From: Lacunisphaera sp.
Lineage (GTDB): Bacteria > Verrucomicrobiota > Verrucomicrobiia > Opitutales > Opitutaceae
Direction of reading: 5' to 3'
Length of the DNA: 64,000 nucleotides
Assembly (NCBI GenBank): GCA_029945445.1
Contig: JAQSCO010000009.1
Coordinates: forward strand, 124,001 to 188,000
Below, piece after piece: positions 1 through 8,639 of this stretch; the first letter of the stretch is position 1, and each line of letters starts with the position of its first letter. The translations under genes were made by a program, and so were the position numbers. The notes under the pieces were generated by a model. It had not been told where the DNA came from and did not search any database. It saw only the letters and a list, made by a program, of their open reading frames with translations.

Positions 1-897
1 GGCCACCGCGACACCGAAGGTCTCGCCCTTTTCCGCCAGGCTGGGGTAGCAAAAGATATCGATGCGCCGGTAGACGCCGGCGAGGGTGCGGTCGTTGAAC
101 TGCGGGTCGAGCAGGTTGAAATGGCTCGAGGGCATCGCCGCGGAGAGTTTGTTCAACAGCTGCCCACGGAACACCGCGCCGGAGCCGCCGCGCGCGATGT
201 CCTCCGGGCCGCACAGCAGCAGGCGGAACGGCGGCAGGCCGGGCGCGTCCTTGAGGAGTTTGATGGCGTCCGCCAGCAGCAGGAGGCCCTTCTCGCGGTG
301 GATGCGCCCGACATAACCGATGACCACCTCGCCGGATTGCGCCGCCGGCAGGGTGGGCGGGGCCGAATCCCCGTCGTGGCTGAGCAGCTGCCAGTCGATG
401 GGATAGCCGCTGACGCGCATCACCGGGCCGAGCGCGGGATTTTCCTCCAGCACGCGGTCGCGGACGTAGGTGCTCGCGGCCAGCACGCGTGCGACCTGCC
501 GGTAGCGGCGATACTGGCCCTTCGGCATGCGACCGGTCATGATGACGACGCGGCCGGCGCGGGGCTTGAGCCAGCCGAGCCAGGCCGGCAGGGCGACGGT
601 GTTGACCACCACGATGTCGGCGGCCGGCAGGGCAAAGAACACGCGCCAGCTCCAGAGGAAATCCAGGAGCAGGTTGCGCCAGAGCTGGCGCCGGTGGTCC
701 GCGCCGCGGAGCCGCACGTGGCGGATGCCCTCGCTCGTTTCCTCATTGGGGAACCCGCGCCAGCGCCGGGAGAACATCGTGACCTCATGGCCGCGCGCCG
801 CGAACTCGCGGCCCAGGCGATACCAGGATTTCTCCGTGGAGCCGCCGCTGATGGGCGGCACAGGCAGGAAGAAGCCGTTGACGATGGTGAGGCGCAT
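1..897 (-). CDS. GT-B glycosyltransferase, family 4-like (3' end beyond window)
   Basis: The reading frame is open from an ATG at 897 to the left edge, so the C-terminus is missing. The protein starts MRLTIVNGFFLPVPPISGGSTEKS, the glycine-rich N-terminal loop usual for GT4 enzymes, where the donor and acceptor domains meet. A later stretch, GEVVIGYVGRIHREKGLLLL, is the family's typical start of the C-terminal nucleotide-sugar domain. The start lies 3 bases beyond the stop of the upstream glycosyltransferase, so it is the last operon gene visible. It probably adds one sugar to the locus glycan in the cytoplasm; donor and linkage cannot be read from sequence. Confidence 0.85.
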   Translation of the reverse strand, partial: MRLTIVNGFFLPVPPISGGSTEKSWYRLGREFAARGHEVTMFSRRWRGFPNEETSEGIRHVRLRGADHRRQLWRNLLLDFLWSWRVFFALPAADIVVVNTVALPAWLGWLKPRAGRVVIMTGRMPKGQYRRYRQVARVLAASTYVRDRVLEENPALGPVMRVSGYPIDWQLLSHDGDSAPPTLPAAQSGEVVIGYVGRIHREKGLLLLADAIKLLKDAPGLPPFRLLLCGPEDIARGGSGAVFRGQLLNKLSAAMPSSHFNLLDPQFNDRTLAGVYRRIDIFCYPSLAEKGETFGVAVA

Positions 898-900
898 GGA

Positions 901-2076
901 TCAGGCCGGGGGCAGGGAGGCGAGGGCCGCCAGCAGGCCGGTGCTGGCCTGCTCATACGTGTAGCCGGAGATCGTGGCGAGGGCATTGCGGCCGAGGCGC
1001 GCCAGTTCCGCCGGCGGCGTGCGGAGCGCGGCCGACAGGGTCGCGGCCAGCGCGCCGCGGCTCTCCGCGGAAAACACCCAGCCGGTCTCGCCCGGCCGGA
1101 CGAGGTCGCGCTGGCAGCCGACGAGGTCGGAGACGAGGCAGGGAACGCCGAGATGCATGGCCTCGTTGACCGCCAGGCCCCACGTCTCGTAGCTGCCGCG
1201 CGAAGGCAGGGCAAAAATATCCGCCAGCAGGTAGCGCCCGGGCATCTCCGTCTGGTTGGCGAATGGCAGGAACCGCACGCAGGCGGCCGGATGGGCGGCG
1301 GCGAGCGCCGTGAGGCGGGCCTTCTCGGCGCCGTCGCCGACGAAGACCAGCGCATCGGCCGGCGTGGCCACGGAGATGAAGGCGGCCAGCAGCTCGCCGG
1401 GCTGCTTGGCGGGGGTGAATTTTCCGGCGAAAAGCACGACGCGCTTGCCGGTGAGGCCGAGCCCGGCGCGCAACTCCGCCGCTACCGCGCGCGCTGGGGC
1501 ATCAGCGGGATCAAAGTGCGCGGCATTCACCGCGTGGGGGGCGAGGAAGAGTTTGCGGTCCGGCACGCCGAGCGCACGGAAATAGTCGCGGTTGGCGGCC
1601 CCGACGCAGGCGAAGGCGGCGAAGCGGGCGTAGACAAATTTCAGCAGGAGCCGGCGGAGCAGCGGGAGCTGCGCGCGGCCGAGCAGGTGGGAGTCCCCGC
1701 GGAAAAGCAGGGGCACGCCGCGCCGCCACGCCCACCAGAGGGCGCGCTGGTGCGAGAGCCAGTTGTAGCCGAAGAGCAGCACGGCGTCCGGCCGCCAGGC
1801 GGCGAGCCGGGCGGTGAGCGCCGGGTTGTCGAGCCCGCGGAAATGGTGCGTGCCGGGGTCGCGCGCGACATTGGGGACGAACTCCGACTCGTAGCCGGCG
1901 AGCAGGTCGACGTCCCACTGGAACGTGGCGCCGAACTGCGGGTCGCGCTGGGCGGTGACGCCGAATTCCCAGAGATAGAACACGCGGAATTCGAGCGGCG
2001 TGTGCGCGCGCAGCCAGCGAAACCACGGGCTGTAATACTGCACGGGGTGGGAGAGGACGATGGCGAGGCGGCGCAT
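901..2076 (-). CDS. GT-B glycosyltransferase, family 4-like
   Basis: A 391-residue protein beginning MRRLAIVLSHPVQYYSPWFRWL, which resembles the N-terminus of family 4 glycosyltransferases. The C-terminal half carries VVLFAGKFTPAKQPGELLAAF (donor-domain entry) and then FALPSRGSYETWGLAVNEAM, which occupies the position of the E-x7-E nucleotide-sugar motif. The length is normal and there is no signal peptide or membrane segment, so it is cytosolic. It sits tightly between the Wzy-like membrane gene upstream and another glycosyltransferase downstream. It is expected to extend the surface glycan; its specificity is unknown. Confidence 0.88.
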   Translation of the reverse strand: MRRLAIVLSHPVQYYSPWFRWLRAHTPLEFRVFYLWEFGVTAQRDPQFGATFQWDVDLLAGYESEFVPNVARDPGTHHFRGLDNPALTARLAAWRPDAVLLFGYNWLSHQRALWWAWRRGVPLLFRGDSHLLGRAQLPLLRRLLLKFVYARFAAFACVGAANRDYFRALGVPDRKLFLAPHAVNAAHFDPADAPARAVAAELRAGLGLTGKRVVLFAGKFTPAKQPGELLAAFISVATPADALVFVGDGAEKARLTALAAAHPAACVRFLPFANQTEMPGRYLLADIFALPSRGSYETWGLAVNEAMHLGVPCLVSDLVGCQRDLVRPGETGWVFSAESRGALAATLSAALRTPPAELARLGRNALATISGYTYEQASTGLLAALASLPPA

Positions 2077-2085
2077 GGCCGGGGA

Positions 2086-3537
2086 TCAGAGACCGAACAT
2101 GCTGCGGAGGACCATCGGCACGCCGAGCACGACGACGACCGCCTGCTCGAGGGACGATACCCACGCCGCCATGGTCAGCTCGGCGTTGAAGGACCAGGCG
2201 GTCAGCAAGACCATGAGCAGGCCGGCAAAGGAGAACATCGGGCTGAAGGTCGACCAGATCTGCAGTTTTTTCAGCCAGAAGCCCCAGAATATTCCAAGCA
2301 TGACGGCCCCGATGAGGCCGAAGTTGGCGTAGGCTTCGGTGAGCAACCCGAAGGCGATGGTCGTGGTGTTGGTGGCCTCCTCGTCCTGCAGCCCATAGTA
2401 GATGCCCAGCTCGTAGGTGGCGATGTGCGAGCGCGGCTTGTCGGGCCAGAACAGGCGCGGGATCAGCTGGGGCAGAACATAGGTGTAGGTCTTGCCGTAA
2501 AGATAATCCTGCCGCGCGGGGGTGTAGTCGACAATGAGGCAGAGGATGTGCATGAGCGAGGTGCGCTCGAGCATCTTCTGGCTGACCGTCTTGCCGCCGC
2601 TGGTGGGCACGAGCCCGTATTCGAACCACTCGGCAAAGTAGGCTGGCAATTCGGTGACCGTCGGCGAGGGCAGGTGCCCGTCCCAGTATTTCGTGCGCAT
2701 CTGGGTCTTGCCCGTGTGCAGCACTGCGATGATGGCAAAGGTCCCGCCCAGGACCAGCCACGGGATGCGCTTGCCGCCCGAGAGGTAGCCGAGCAGCCCG
2801 ATGCCGATGAGGCTGATCGCGCCGATCAGGATCAGGCTGACACTCATGAAAATCAGCTGCGGGACCAAGGTGCAGATCAGCACCGCCTTGTCCGCCTGGC
2901 TCAGTTCGCCGCGGCCCCAGCGCTGCGTGCTCACGAAGGTGCAGAGGATGCCCACGCCGTAGAAGACCGCGCGCAGGATGCTGATCAGGTCGGATGGCAG
3001 CCACGTGGTGAAGTTCTCCATCCAGATGTAGGTAGTGGACGCGAGCATACCGTAGACCATCAGTTTCTCAATCTGGCTCGTGATGAGCGATTCGCGCCAG
3101 AAGCGGGCGCGGCCCGGCACGCCCTTGACCGCGAGGTAGGTGATGATGGCGCTGAGCTGGTAGAGGATCACGGCCAGGCTGGCGCGCGTGATCACGTCGG
3201 CCGAGTAGGCTGACAGCTGCTCGCGCTCGTTGAGCACGGGCATGGCGTAGGCGTTGGCCGTGAGAATGAGGATGGTTTCGAAGACCGGGAAGCGGCTGCC
3301 CCCGCCGCGGGCCCACAGCAGCGACGGGACCGCCGACAACGCGAACATGACCAGGCCCAGGTAAAGGTGGGTGACGTCGCTGACATTGGCCGTGTAGGCG
3401 AGATAGGCGAGGGTGGCGGCGAGGATCACCGCGGCTGTGAGGAACAGCCGGCGGCCGCGCTCGGCATGGGCTCCGCCGAGGATCGAGTAATCCATGACGG
3501 TCTCATCGGGCTGCGGCTGGGCGTTGACGAATTCCAT
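2086..3537 (-). CDS. Wzy-like polysaccharide polymerase (multi-pass membrane protein)
   Basis: A 483-residue, strongly hydrophobic protein with roughly ten or more predicted membrane segments. Large polar loops in the second half contain KTYTYVLPQLIPRLFWPDKP and an acidic GLQDEEATNTTTIAFGLLTEAY stretch. This layout, with a conserved R-x-x-x-P-x-K-P-type loop followed by a G-x-x-x-E-A-Y segment, matches O-antigen or oligosaccharide repeat-unit polymerases of the Wzy/EpsG kind. It would join repeat units on the periplasmic face. A Wzy-type polymerase inside a locus with a Wzm/Wzt exporter is unusual. No Wzx flippase is visible in the window. Weak primary conservation makes the family call moderate. 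Confidence 0.72.
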   Translation of the reverse strand: MEFVNAQPQPDETVMDYSILGGAHAERGRRLFLTAAVILAATLAYLAYTANVSDVTHLYLGLVMFALSAVPSLLWARGGGSRFPVFETILILTANAYAMPVLNEREQLSAYSADVITRASLAVILYQLSAIITYLAVKGVPGRARFWRESLITSQIEKLMVYGMLASTTYIWMENFTTWLPSDLISILRAVFYGVGILCTFVSTQRWGRGELSQADKAVLICTLVPQLIFMSVSLILIGAISLIGIGLLGYLSGGKRIPWLVLGGTFAIIAVLHTGKTQMRTKYWDGHLPSPTVTELPAYFAEWFEYGLVPTSGGKTVSQKMLERTSLMHILCLIVDYTPARQDYLYGKTYTYVLPQLIPRLFWPDKPRSHIATYELGIYYGLQDEEATNTTTIAFGLLTEAYANFGLIGAVMLGIFWGFWLKKLQIWSTFSPMFSFAGLLMVLLTAWSFNAELTMAAWVSSLEQAVVVVLGVPMVLRSMFGL

Positions 3538-3548
3538 GCGAAGTCGGG

Positions 3549-4871
3549 TCAGCCGCCGCCCTCGCGGGGGCCGAGCACCTGGTCGAAAAATTCACACTGG
3601 CGGCGCGCGCCGGCCTCCGCGAGCAAATGCTGCCGGAACCACGGCTCGTCGCGCGCCGGCTGGCCGGCGGCGGCGTGGCCCTGCGCGGCGGCGCCGAGGA
3701 TTTTCGCCACCGCGTGGGCCGGCTGCATCTCTTCCCCGGGCTTGAGCAGGGTCACGAGCTGCGCGCAGTTCAACCGGGTCAGCAGGTCGGCCAGCAGACT
3801 GCCGTGATGCGCGAGCGCGAGGATGGGGCGGCCCGTCATGTAATTCGGGTAAATCTTCGAGGGCGAATACGCCAGGTCGTCCGAGCCGAGCAGGAGCAGC
3901 CCGTCGGCGTCCTGCATGAGCCGGAGCGAGTCGAGGTAGCCGATGCGCGGCGGGGACTCGGTGACGAGGTCGCCGACGCCGTAGGCCTCGGCGATCGGCT
4001 TGGCGGCGAGCGGGGCCTGGTCCGGCGGCGCGTAGCTGGTGCCGACAAAATGCAGCCGCAACCGCGCGGCAAGCGCCGGGTCCTGCACGCGCAGCCGCTT
4101 CAGGCCGGCGAACAGCACGCGCAGCGCGTGGCCGAAGGCGGGCCCGAGGCTGCCAGCGGCGACCCAGTGCTGGCAGCCGGCGGGTCCCAGCCGCACCGGG
4201 CTGGGGGCCGGGTGGGCGCGCAGATGGTCGAAGTCCGCCTGCGGTCCGCCGAACGGGATGACCGCCTGCGGCCGCGCGGCAAACCACGGGTAGCGCTGCG
4301 CCAGTTCCCGGAAGTAATGGTGCGACACGCTGATGAAACCCGCGGCGCCCCGGAAGGCCCGCTCCTCAAACAGCCAGGCCGTGAGGCGGGCGAACTGGTA
4401 TTTCCAGCCGCCGGGCGGCCGGGGCGCGCCGGGTTGCTCGTAATAATCGCTACGCCACGGATCCTGCAGGTCGATGACGTAGGGCACACCAGTGTCGCGG
4501 AGCCACACCGGCCCGAGCGGCGTGACGAGGTATTGCGTCGTGCTGAAGAACACCAGGTCGAACTGCTCGCGCAGCAGGAGCGCCACGCCGGTGCGGCTGA
4601 TGAACGGCACGCAGCGCAGGCCGAGGTTGTGGATGCCGAACCAGCGCGTGAAGCCGAGCGGCAGGGCCTCGCAGTAATGCACCGGCACATCGTCCGGCAG
4701 GCTCGCGGACAGCGACTCGTCGCGCCAGTCGGGCCGGTGGCGTGGATGCACGGCCAGCACGACCGGGTCCCAGCCGAACCGCCGGTAGTAGGGCAGGCTC
4801 ATGCGCACGCGGTGGCAGTCCGGCGCGTTGACCGGCGGAAAGTGCGGGCTGATGATGAGGACGCGTTTCAC
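3549..4871 (-). CDS. GT-B glycosyltransferase, family 4-like (paralogue A)
   Basis: A 440-residue protein starting MKRVLIISPHFPPVNAPDCH. It has the motif YVIDLQDPWRSDYYEQPGAP near residue 140 and a C-terminal GSDDLAYSPSKIYPNYMTGR segment that forms the sugar-nucleotide end. The same three signatures recur in the gene at 6,241-7,602, so the two are paralogues separated by only a methyltransferase and a deacetylase. Its start overlaps the methyltransferase stop by 4 bases. It is probably cytosolic and transfers a sugar to the growing chain; its substrate is unknown. Confidence 0.87.
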   Translation of the reverse strand: MKRVLIISPHFPPVNAPDCHRVRMSLPYYRRFGWDPVVLAVHPRHRPDWRDESLSASLPDDVPVHYCEALPLGFTRWFGIHNLGLRCVPFISRTGVALLLREQFDLVFFSTTQYLVTPLGPVWLRDTGVPYVIDLQDPWRSDYYEQPGAPRPPGGWKYQFARLTAWLFEERAFRGAAGFISVSHHYFRELAQRYPWFAARPQAVIPFGGPQADFDHLRAHPAPSPVRLGPAGCQHWVAAGSLGPAFGHALRVLFAGLKRLRVQDPALAARLRLHFVGTSYAPPDQAPLAAKPIAEAYGVGDLVTESPPRIGYLDSLRLMQDADGLLLLGSDDLAYSPSKIYPNYMTGRPILALAHHGSLLADLLTRLNCAQLVTLLKPGEEMQPAHAVAKILGAAAQGHAAAGQPARDEPWFRQHLLAEAGARRQCEFFDQVLGPREGGG

Positions 4872-5491
4872 TGGCGGGCGCGGAGGACCTTGAGGTCCCA
4901 GATTCTTTCCCCGCTGTCATCGGTGACGCTGGCGGCCTCGACCGTGTCGCAAACCGTGGCCATGCGGCGCCACTGCGCCGCATGGCTGCCGAAGCGGAAA
5001 TGCGAGAGAAAGAAAAGCCCGCCCGGCCGCAGGTGGGGGCGGAACGCCGCCAGCGTCGCCGCGGGGTCGCGCGCGTAGCCGATACACTCGTTGAAAGCGA
5101 TGGCGTCGAACGCGCCGTCGGGCCGCCAGGTCTCGTAGTTTCCCTCAATGAATTCCATGCGGGGCAACACCAGCGCGCGGGCGCGGGTGACGCCCTCGGA
5201 GGAAACGTCGACGCCGAGGTAGCGGCTGAACGGATAGCGCTGGAACACCGTGCCGAGCCGGCCGCTGCCGCAGCCGAGGTCGAGCACCGCCGGCGTGCCC
5301 GGGAAGAAATGGTTGATGGCGCCCGCGAGCACCAAGTTGCGCGGCAGCTCCGCGAACGAGAAGAAATGGTCCCAGTGCCCGCTCGCGTATTCCCGGTCGA
5401 GCGCGGCCGGCGGCACGGGCCGGCCGTAGCCGGCCGGGTCGCGGACGAATTTCTGGAGCAGGCGGTCCTTGAGCTGGGCGAGAAACGACAT
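4868..5491 (-). CDS. Class I SAM-dependent methyltransferase
   Basis: A 207-residue protein with the SAM-binding motif I VLDLGCGSGRLGTVF at about residues 69-83. It is followed by the acidic LGVDVSSEGVTRA (motif post-I) and DAIAFNECIGYARDP, which is usual for Rossmann-fold methyltransferases of the Methyltransf_11/12 type. It overlaps the downstream glycosyltransferase by 4 bases and lies 6 bases after the deacetylase. In this context it probably methylates a sugar or a lipid-linked intermediate. The methylated atom cannot be inferred. Confidence 0.85.
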   Translation of the reverse strand: MSFLAQLKDRLLQKFVRDPAGYGRPVPPAALDREYASGHWDHFFSFAELPRNLVLAGAINHFFPGTPAVLDLGCGSGRLGTVFQRYPFSRYLGVDVSSEGVTRARALVLPRMEFIEGNYETWRPDGAFDAIAFNECIGYARDPAATLAAFRPHLRPGGLFFLSHFRFGSHAAQWRRMATVCDTVEAASVTDDSGERIWDLKVLRARQ

Positions 5492-5497
5492 GGCGGG

Positions 5498-6244
5498 TCA
5501 GGGTTGGCGGTGGAAATAAAACTCGGCGGGCCCGGTGCAGAGTGCGGCGAGGACGGGCGGCAGCGGGGGTTCGCCGGCGGGCGGTTGCGGTTCCAGCTGG
5601 CTCCGGTGGCAGGCGAGGGCCGCCTGCTTGCGGTCCCGCAGGCCGGCAAGTTTCAGGTGAAAGTTTTCGGCGGGCCGCTGCAGTTGGCCGGCCAGCCGGC
5701 GCGGATCCCACCACGCCCACACCGGGTATTCCCAGACGCGCGGCCGGATGCCACTGGTGGCGAGGGCGGCCTGGGCCAGGTCCACGGTCGCATCGTGCTC
5801 GGTGCTGCCGCCGCCAAAATAAGGTACAAAAATTTCGGCTGGCTTAAATTTCTCCAGCAAGGCCGTCAGCGCGGTGTGCACGCGGGCAGTCTCGGCGGGC
5901 GTGAGCCGGTTGAGCCGTCCGTCCGCGGCCTCGAGGAAATGAATATCCGCGGGCGGAATGCCCAGCACATCCAGCGCGGCCAGCGCCTCGGCGCGGCGGC
6001 GGGCCGCGAGACTGGCGGACGTGCCAGACTCCGGGGCGCCGGCGCTGTCGCTGACAAACACCACCTGCACCGCGTCCCCGCGCGCCCGCTTGGCCGCCAG
6101 CAGTCCGCCGCAGCCGAGCGTCTCGTCGTCGGCGTGCGGCGCGAGCACGAGCGCTCCGCCGGCGGGAAAAGGATAAGTTTGGCTGCGGAGCACGAGCAGG
6201 CGGGCCAGCGTCCGGCCGAGCAGGCGGCGGAGGAGGTTCTTCAT
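5498..6244 (-). CDS. PIG-L/LmbE-family N-deacetylase
   Basis: A 248-residue protein with LAPHADDETLGCGG at residues 35-48 (H37, D39/D40, E41), the zinc and catalytic motif of PIG-L deacetylases. A third zinc ligand candidate is H150 in GGGSTEHDATVDLA. The family removes acetyl groups from N-acetylated sugars, for example GlcNAc-PI, mycothiol precursors or glycopeptide sugars. Here it would expose a free amino group on a HexNAc of the surface glycan. The ATG at 6,244 was chosen because it overlaps the upstream glycosyltransferase stop by 4 bases (ATGA). An open frame extends much further upstream but only through the neighbouring gene. Confidence 0.88.
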   Translation of the reverse strand: MKNLLRRLLGRTLARLLVLRSQTYPFPAGGALVLAPHADDETLGCGGLLAAKRARGDAVQVVFVSDSAGAPESGTSASLAARRRAEALAALDVLGIPPADIHFLEAADGRLNRLTPAETARVHTALTALLEKFKPAEIFVPYFGGGSTEHDATVDLAQAALATSGIRPRVWEYPVWAWWDPRRLAGQLQRPAENFHLKLAGLRDRKQAALACHRSQLEPQPPAGEPPLPPVLAALCTGPAEFYFHRQP

Positions 6245-7602
6245 GCCGAGGGGGGCCGCGCGGGCCAGTATTCGCTGGCGCCCGGCGGCGGCGGGGCGAT
6301 GCGGGCGCGGGTGATGAGAATGTTGAACACCTCGAGCTGGCGGCGCGCGATGGCAGCCGCGGAATACTCGCGTTCGATCAGCCCGAGGCTGGGCACGGAG
6401 CCCAGCGGGGCGGCGGGCCGCGCGGCGAACGCCGTGAGCACCTCGTGCAGCTGCTGCGCGCTGGTGGCGGCGCCGGCGCCAGCCGGGTCGAAGGTCACGA
6501 GCGCGGCGCCGCCGAGCTCGTGGATCTTGCCCTCGAGCACGCTGTCCGTCGGCGCGACCGCCAGCGTGGGCTTGCCGGCCAGCAGCGTGGGGTAGACTTT
6601 CGAGGGGGAATACGCCTGGTCCTCCGAACCGAGCAACAGGGCGAGGTCGGTCTCCAGCATGATGCGGAGCGATGCGATGTAGCCGATACGCGCGGGCTTT
6701 TCGTGGACGAGGTGGCTGATGCCATGGTGGGCGGCGAGTTCGGTGGTGGTGGCCACGCCCTCGCCGGCCGGGGCGTAGGAGGTGCCGAAGAAAAACAGCT
6801 CGAAGGGCCGGGGCGCATCCTTGAACCGCGCGATGGCGGCGAAAAGCGTGTCGAGGGCCGGCCGCATGTCCGGGCCAAGCCGGCCGGCGTAGCCGATGCG
6901 GAGGCTGCGCGTGGCCGGCAGTAGGGGCGCCGCCGCGGCGAGCTGGTGGCGGGCGACGAGGAAGTCCGCATCCGGGGCGCCGAAGGTCAGCACCGAGCCG
7001 GCCGACTCGCCGAACCACGGGTAGCGCTCGCGCAGGGTGGTGAGATAGTGGCCCGAGACGCTGAGCACATGCACGGCGCGCCGCAGCGTCCAGCCCTCGA
7101 GCACGCGGGCCAGGCCGTGGGCGAAGCGGTATTTCCAGCCGCCGGGCGGCCGCGGCGCGCCGGGCAGCTCGTAGTAGTTGCTCAGCCACGGATCCTGCAG
7201 GTCGATGACGTAGGGCGTGTCGAACTCCGCCCGCCAGGCGCGGCCGAGCGCGCAGAGCACAAACTGCGTGGTGGAGAAGTAGACGAGGTCGAACGCCTCC
7301 GTCGCCAGCAGGCGCCGGCCGGCGGCATACATGTAGGGCAGCGTGCGCAGCCCGAGGTTGTTCAGGCCGAGGTAGCGCGACCAGTTGCGCGAGAAGACCG
7401 GCGCGCGCACCACGCGCACCGGCCCGGGGATGGTCGCCAGCAAGTCCGGCTCCACGGGCGCGAGCGGCTCGTTGTCCTGCACGGTCAGGATGACGATTTC
7501 CCACCCGGCGTCGACGAAGTGCGGCAGGCTCATGCGCACACGTTGCATGTCCGGCGCGTTGACCGGCGGGAAATGCGGGGAGATGATCAGCAGGCGCGGC
7601 AT
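6241..7602 (-). CDS. GT-B glycosyltransferase, family 4-like (paralogue B)
   Basis: A 453-residue protein, MPRLLIISPHFPPVNAPDMQ, clearly paralogous to the gene at 3,549-4,871. They share the N-terminal block, YVIDLQDPWLSNYYELPGAP and PPGGWKYRFA, and the late GSEDQAYSPSKVYPTLLAGK. The C-terminal extension SLGLIEREYSAAAIARRQLEVF resembles the tail of GT4 proteins. The ATG at 7,602 lies 2 bases before the upstream gene's stop region and matches the family N-terminus. Duplication followed by divergence suggests two related but distinct linkages. Confidence 0.87.
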   Translation of the reverse strand: MPRLLIISPHFPPVNAPDMQRVRMSLPHFVDAGWEIVILTVQDNEPLAPVEPDLLATIPGPVRVVRAPVFSRNWSRYLGLNNLGLRTLPYMYAAGRRLLATEAFDLVYFSTTQFVLCALGRAWRAEFDTPYVIDLQDPWLSNYYELPGAPRPPGGWKYRFAHGLARVLEGWTLRRAVHVLSVSGHYLTTLRERYPWFGESAGSVLTFGAPDADFLVARHQLAAAAPLLPATRSLRIGYAGRLGPDMRPALDTLFAAIARFKDAPRPFELFFFGTSYAPAGEGVATTTELAAHHGISHLVHEKPARIGYIASLRIMLETDLALLLGSEDQAYSPSKVYPTLLAGKPTLAVAPTDSVLEGKIHELGGAALVTFDPAGAGAATSAQQLHEVLTAFAARPAAPLGSVPSLGLIEREYSAAAIARRQLEVFNILITRARIAPPPPGASEYWPARPPSA

Positions 7603-7604
7603 GG

Positions 7605-8639
7605 TCAGGGCTGCAACGAGCGGTAAAGCGCCAGGTATTGCGGGGCGCAAACCGGCAGGCTGAAACGCTCCTCGGCTGCGCGCCGGCAGGCGGCGCGGTC
7701 GAGTTCCCCGAGCCGGCGCACCGCGGCGACGCCGTCGGCGAGTCCCTCGATGAAGAATCCCGTGCGCCCGGGCGCGATGATCTCGGGCAGCGCGCCGCGC
7801 GCGCAGGTGATCACCGGCGTGCCGCAGGCGAGCGCCTCGGGAAAGACGATGCCGAACGGCTCGTTCCAGCGGATCGGCACCAGCATCGCCGCCGCGCCGC
7901 CGAGCAGCCGGGCCTTCGCCTCGTCGCCAACCTCGCCGGCCCACTCGATGCCGTCGCGGCCGATCCAGGGCTTGATCTCCCTGTCGAAGAAGGCGCGTTG
8001 CGGGCCGTCGGCCGCGTGGTTGCCCGCGAGGATCAGGCGCCGGCCGCTCGCGCGCGCGATCGCGATGGCGAGGTCGGGGCCCTTGATGTCGTCGAGCCGG
8101 CTGAGGAACACCAGCGGGGCGTCCGCGGGCACGGCCGGCAAGAAGGGCAGCTTCTCCAGCTCGACGAAATTCGGCACCGCGGTCCACCGCCCGCCCTGCG
8201 GCCGGCCCATGCCGCAGATGAATTCGCTGCAGCCCGTGAACTGCAGCGTGCGGCCGCCGAGGCGCGCGGCGAGGGCCAGCTGCCGGCCGCCGGTGTGGCG
8301 CTGGTAGGACATCACGACGGGTTGCCGGGTGGGCAGCAGCGGCAGCAGATACGCGAGACGCGAGAAGCTGTGCACGACGTCGGGCGCGAAGGCCCGCACC
8401 GCGCGGCGGAGGGCGAGGCCGTTGCGCAGTGTCGCGACGGCACCGCTCACGCGCAGGTCCGGCCAGTGGTAGCCCGCGTCGACGGGCACGCTCGAATCGG
8501 GGTGTGCGAGCAGGCACACCTGGTGTCCGGCGGCGCGGTAATGACGGATCAGCGCGTCGATGATCCGCTCGATGCCGCCATAGCCGGTGGGCGGCACGGG
8601 AATGATCGGATCGGCGGTGAAGAGAATGCGCATGGTCAT
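7605..8639 (-). CDS. GT-B glycosyltransferase, family 4-like
   Basis: A 344-residue protein beginning MTMRILFTADPIIPVPPTGYGGIERII. The GG(I/V)E element is the hallmark acceptor loop of GT4 enzymes of the WcaI/BshA style. The donor domain contains LVFLSRLDDIKGPDLAIAIA and FGIVFPEALACGTPVI, the E-x7-E-like motif. The ATG at 8,639 overlaps the methyltransferase stop by 4 bases. A second in-frame ATG at 8,633 (MRILFT) is an equally possible start. The cytosolic enzyme probably extends the glycan. Confidence 0.88.
   Translation of the reverse strand: MTMRILFTADPIIPVPPTGYGGIERIIDALIRHYRAAGHQVCLLAHPDSSVPVDAGYHWPDLRVSGAVATLRNGLALRRAVRAFAPDVVHSFSRLAYLLPLLPTRQPVVMSYQRHTGGRQLALAARLGGRTLQFTGCSEFICGMGRPQGGRWTAVPNFVELEKLPFLPAVPADAPLVFLSRLDDIKGPDLAIAIARASGRRLILAGNHAADGPQRAFFDREIKPWIGRDGIEWAGEVGDEAKARLLGGAAAMLVPIRWNEPFGIVFPEALACGTPVITCARGALPEIIAPGRTGFFIEGLADGVAAVRRLGELDRAACRRAAEERFSLPVCAPQYLALYRSLQP

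Noticed and set aside
121-3213. A 1,030-codon open frame on the + strand opposite the first glycosyltransferase and polymerase genes
   Set aside because: It lies antisense to genes with clear families and tight overlaps. Its composition is Arg/Gly/Glu-rich with no domain, the usual artefact of GC-rich DNA.
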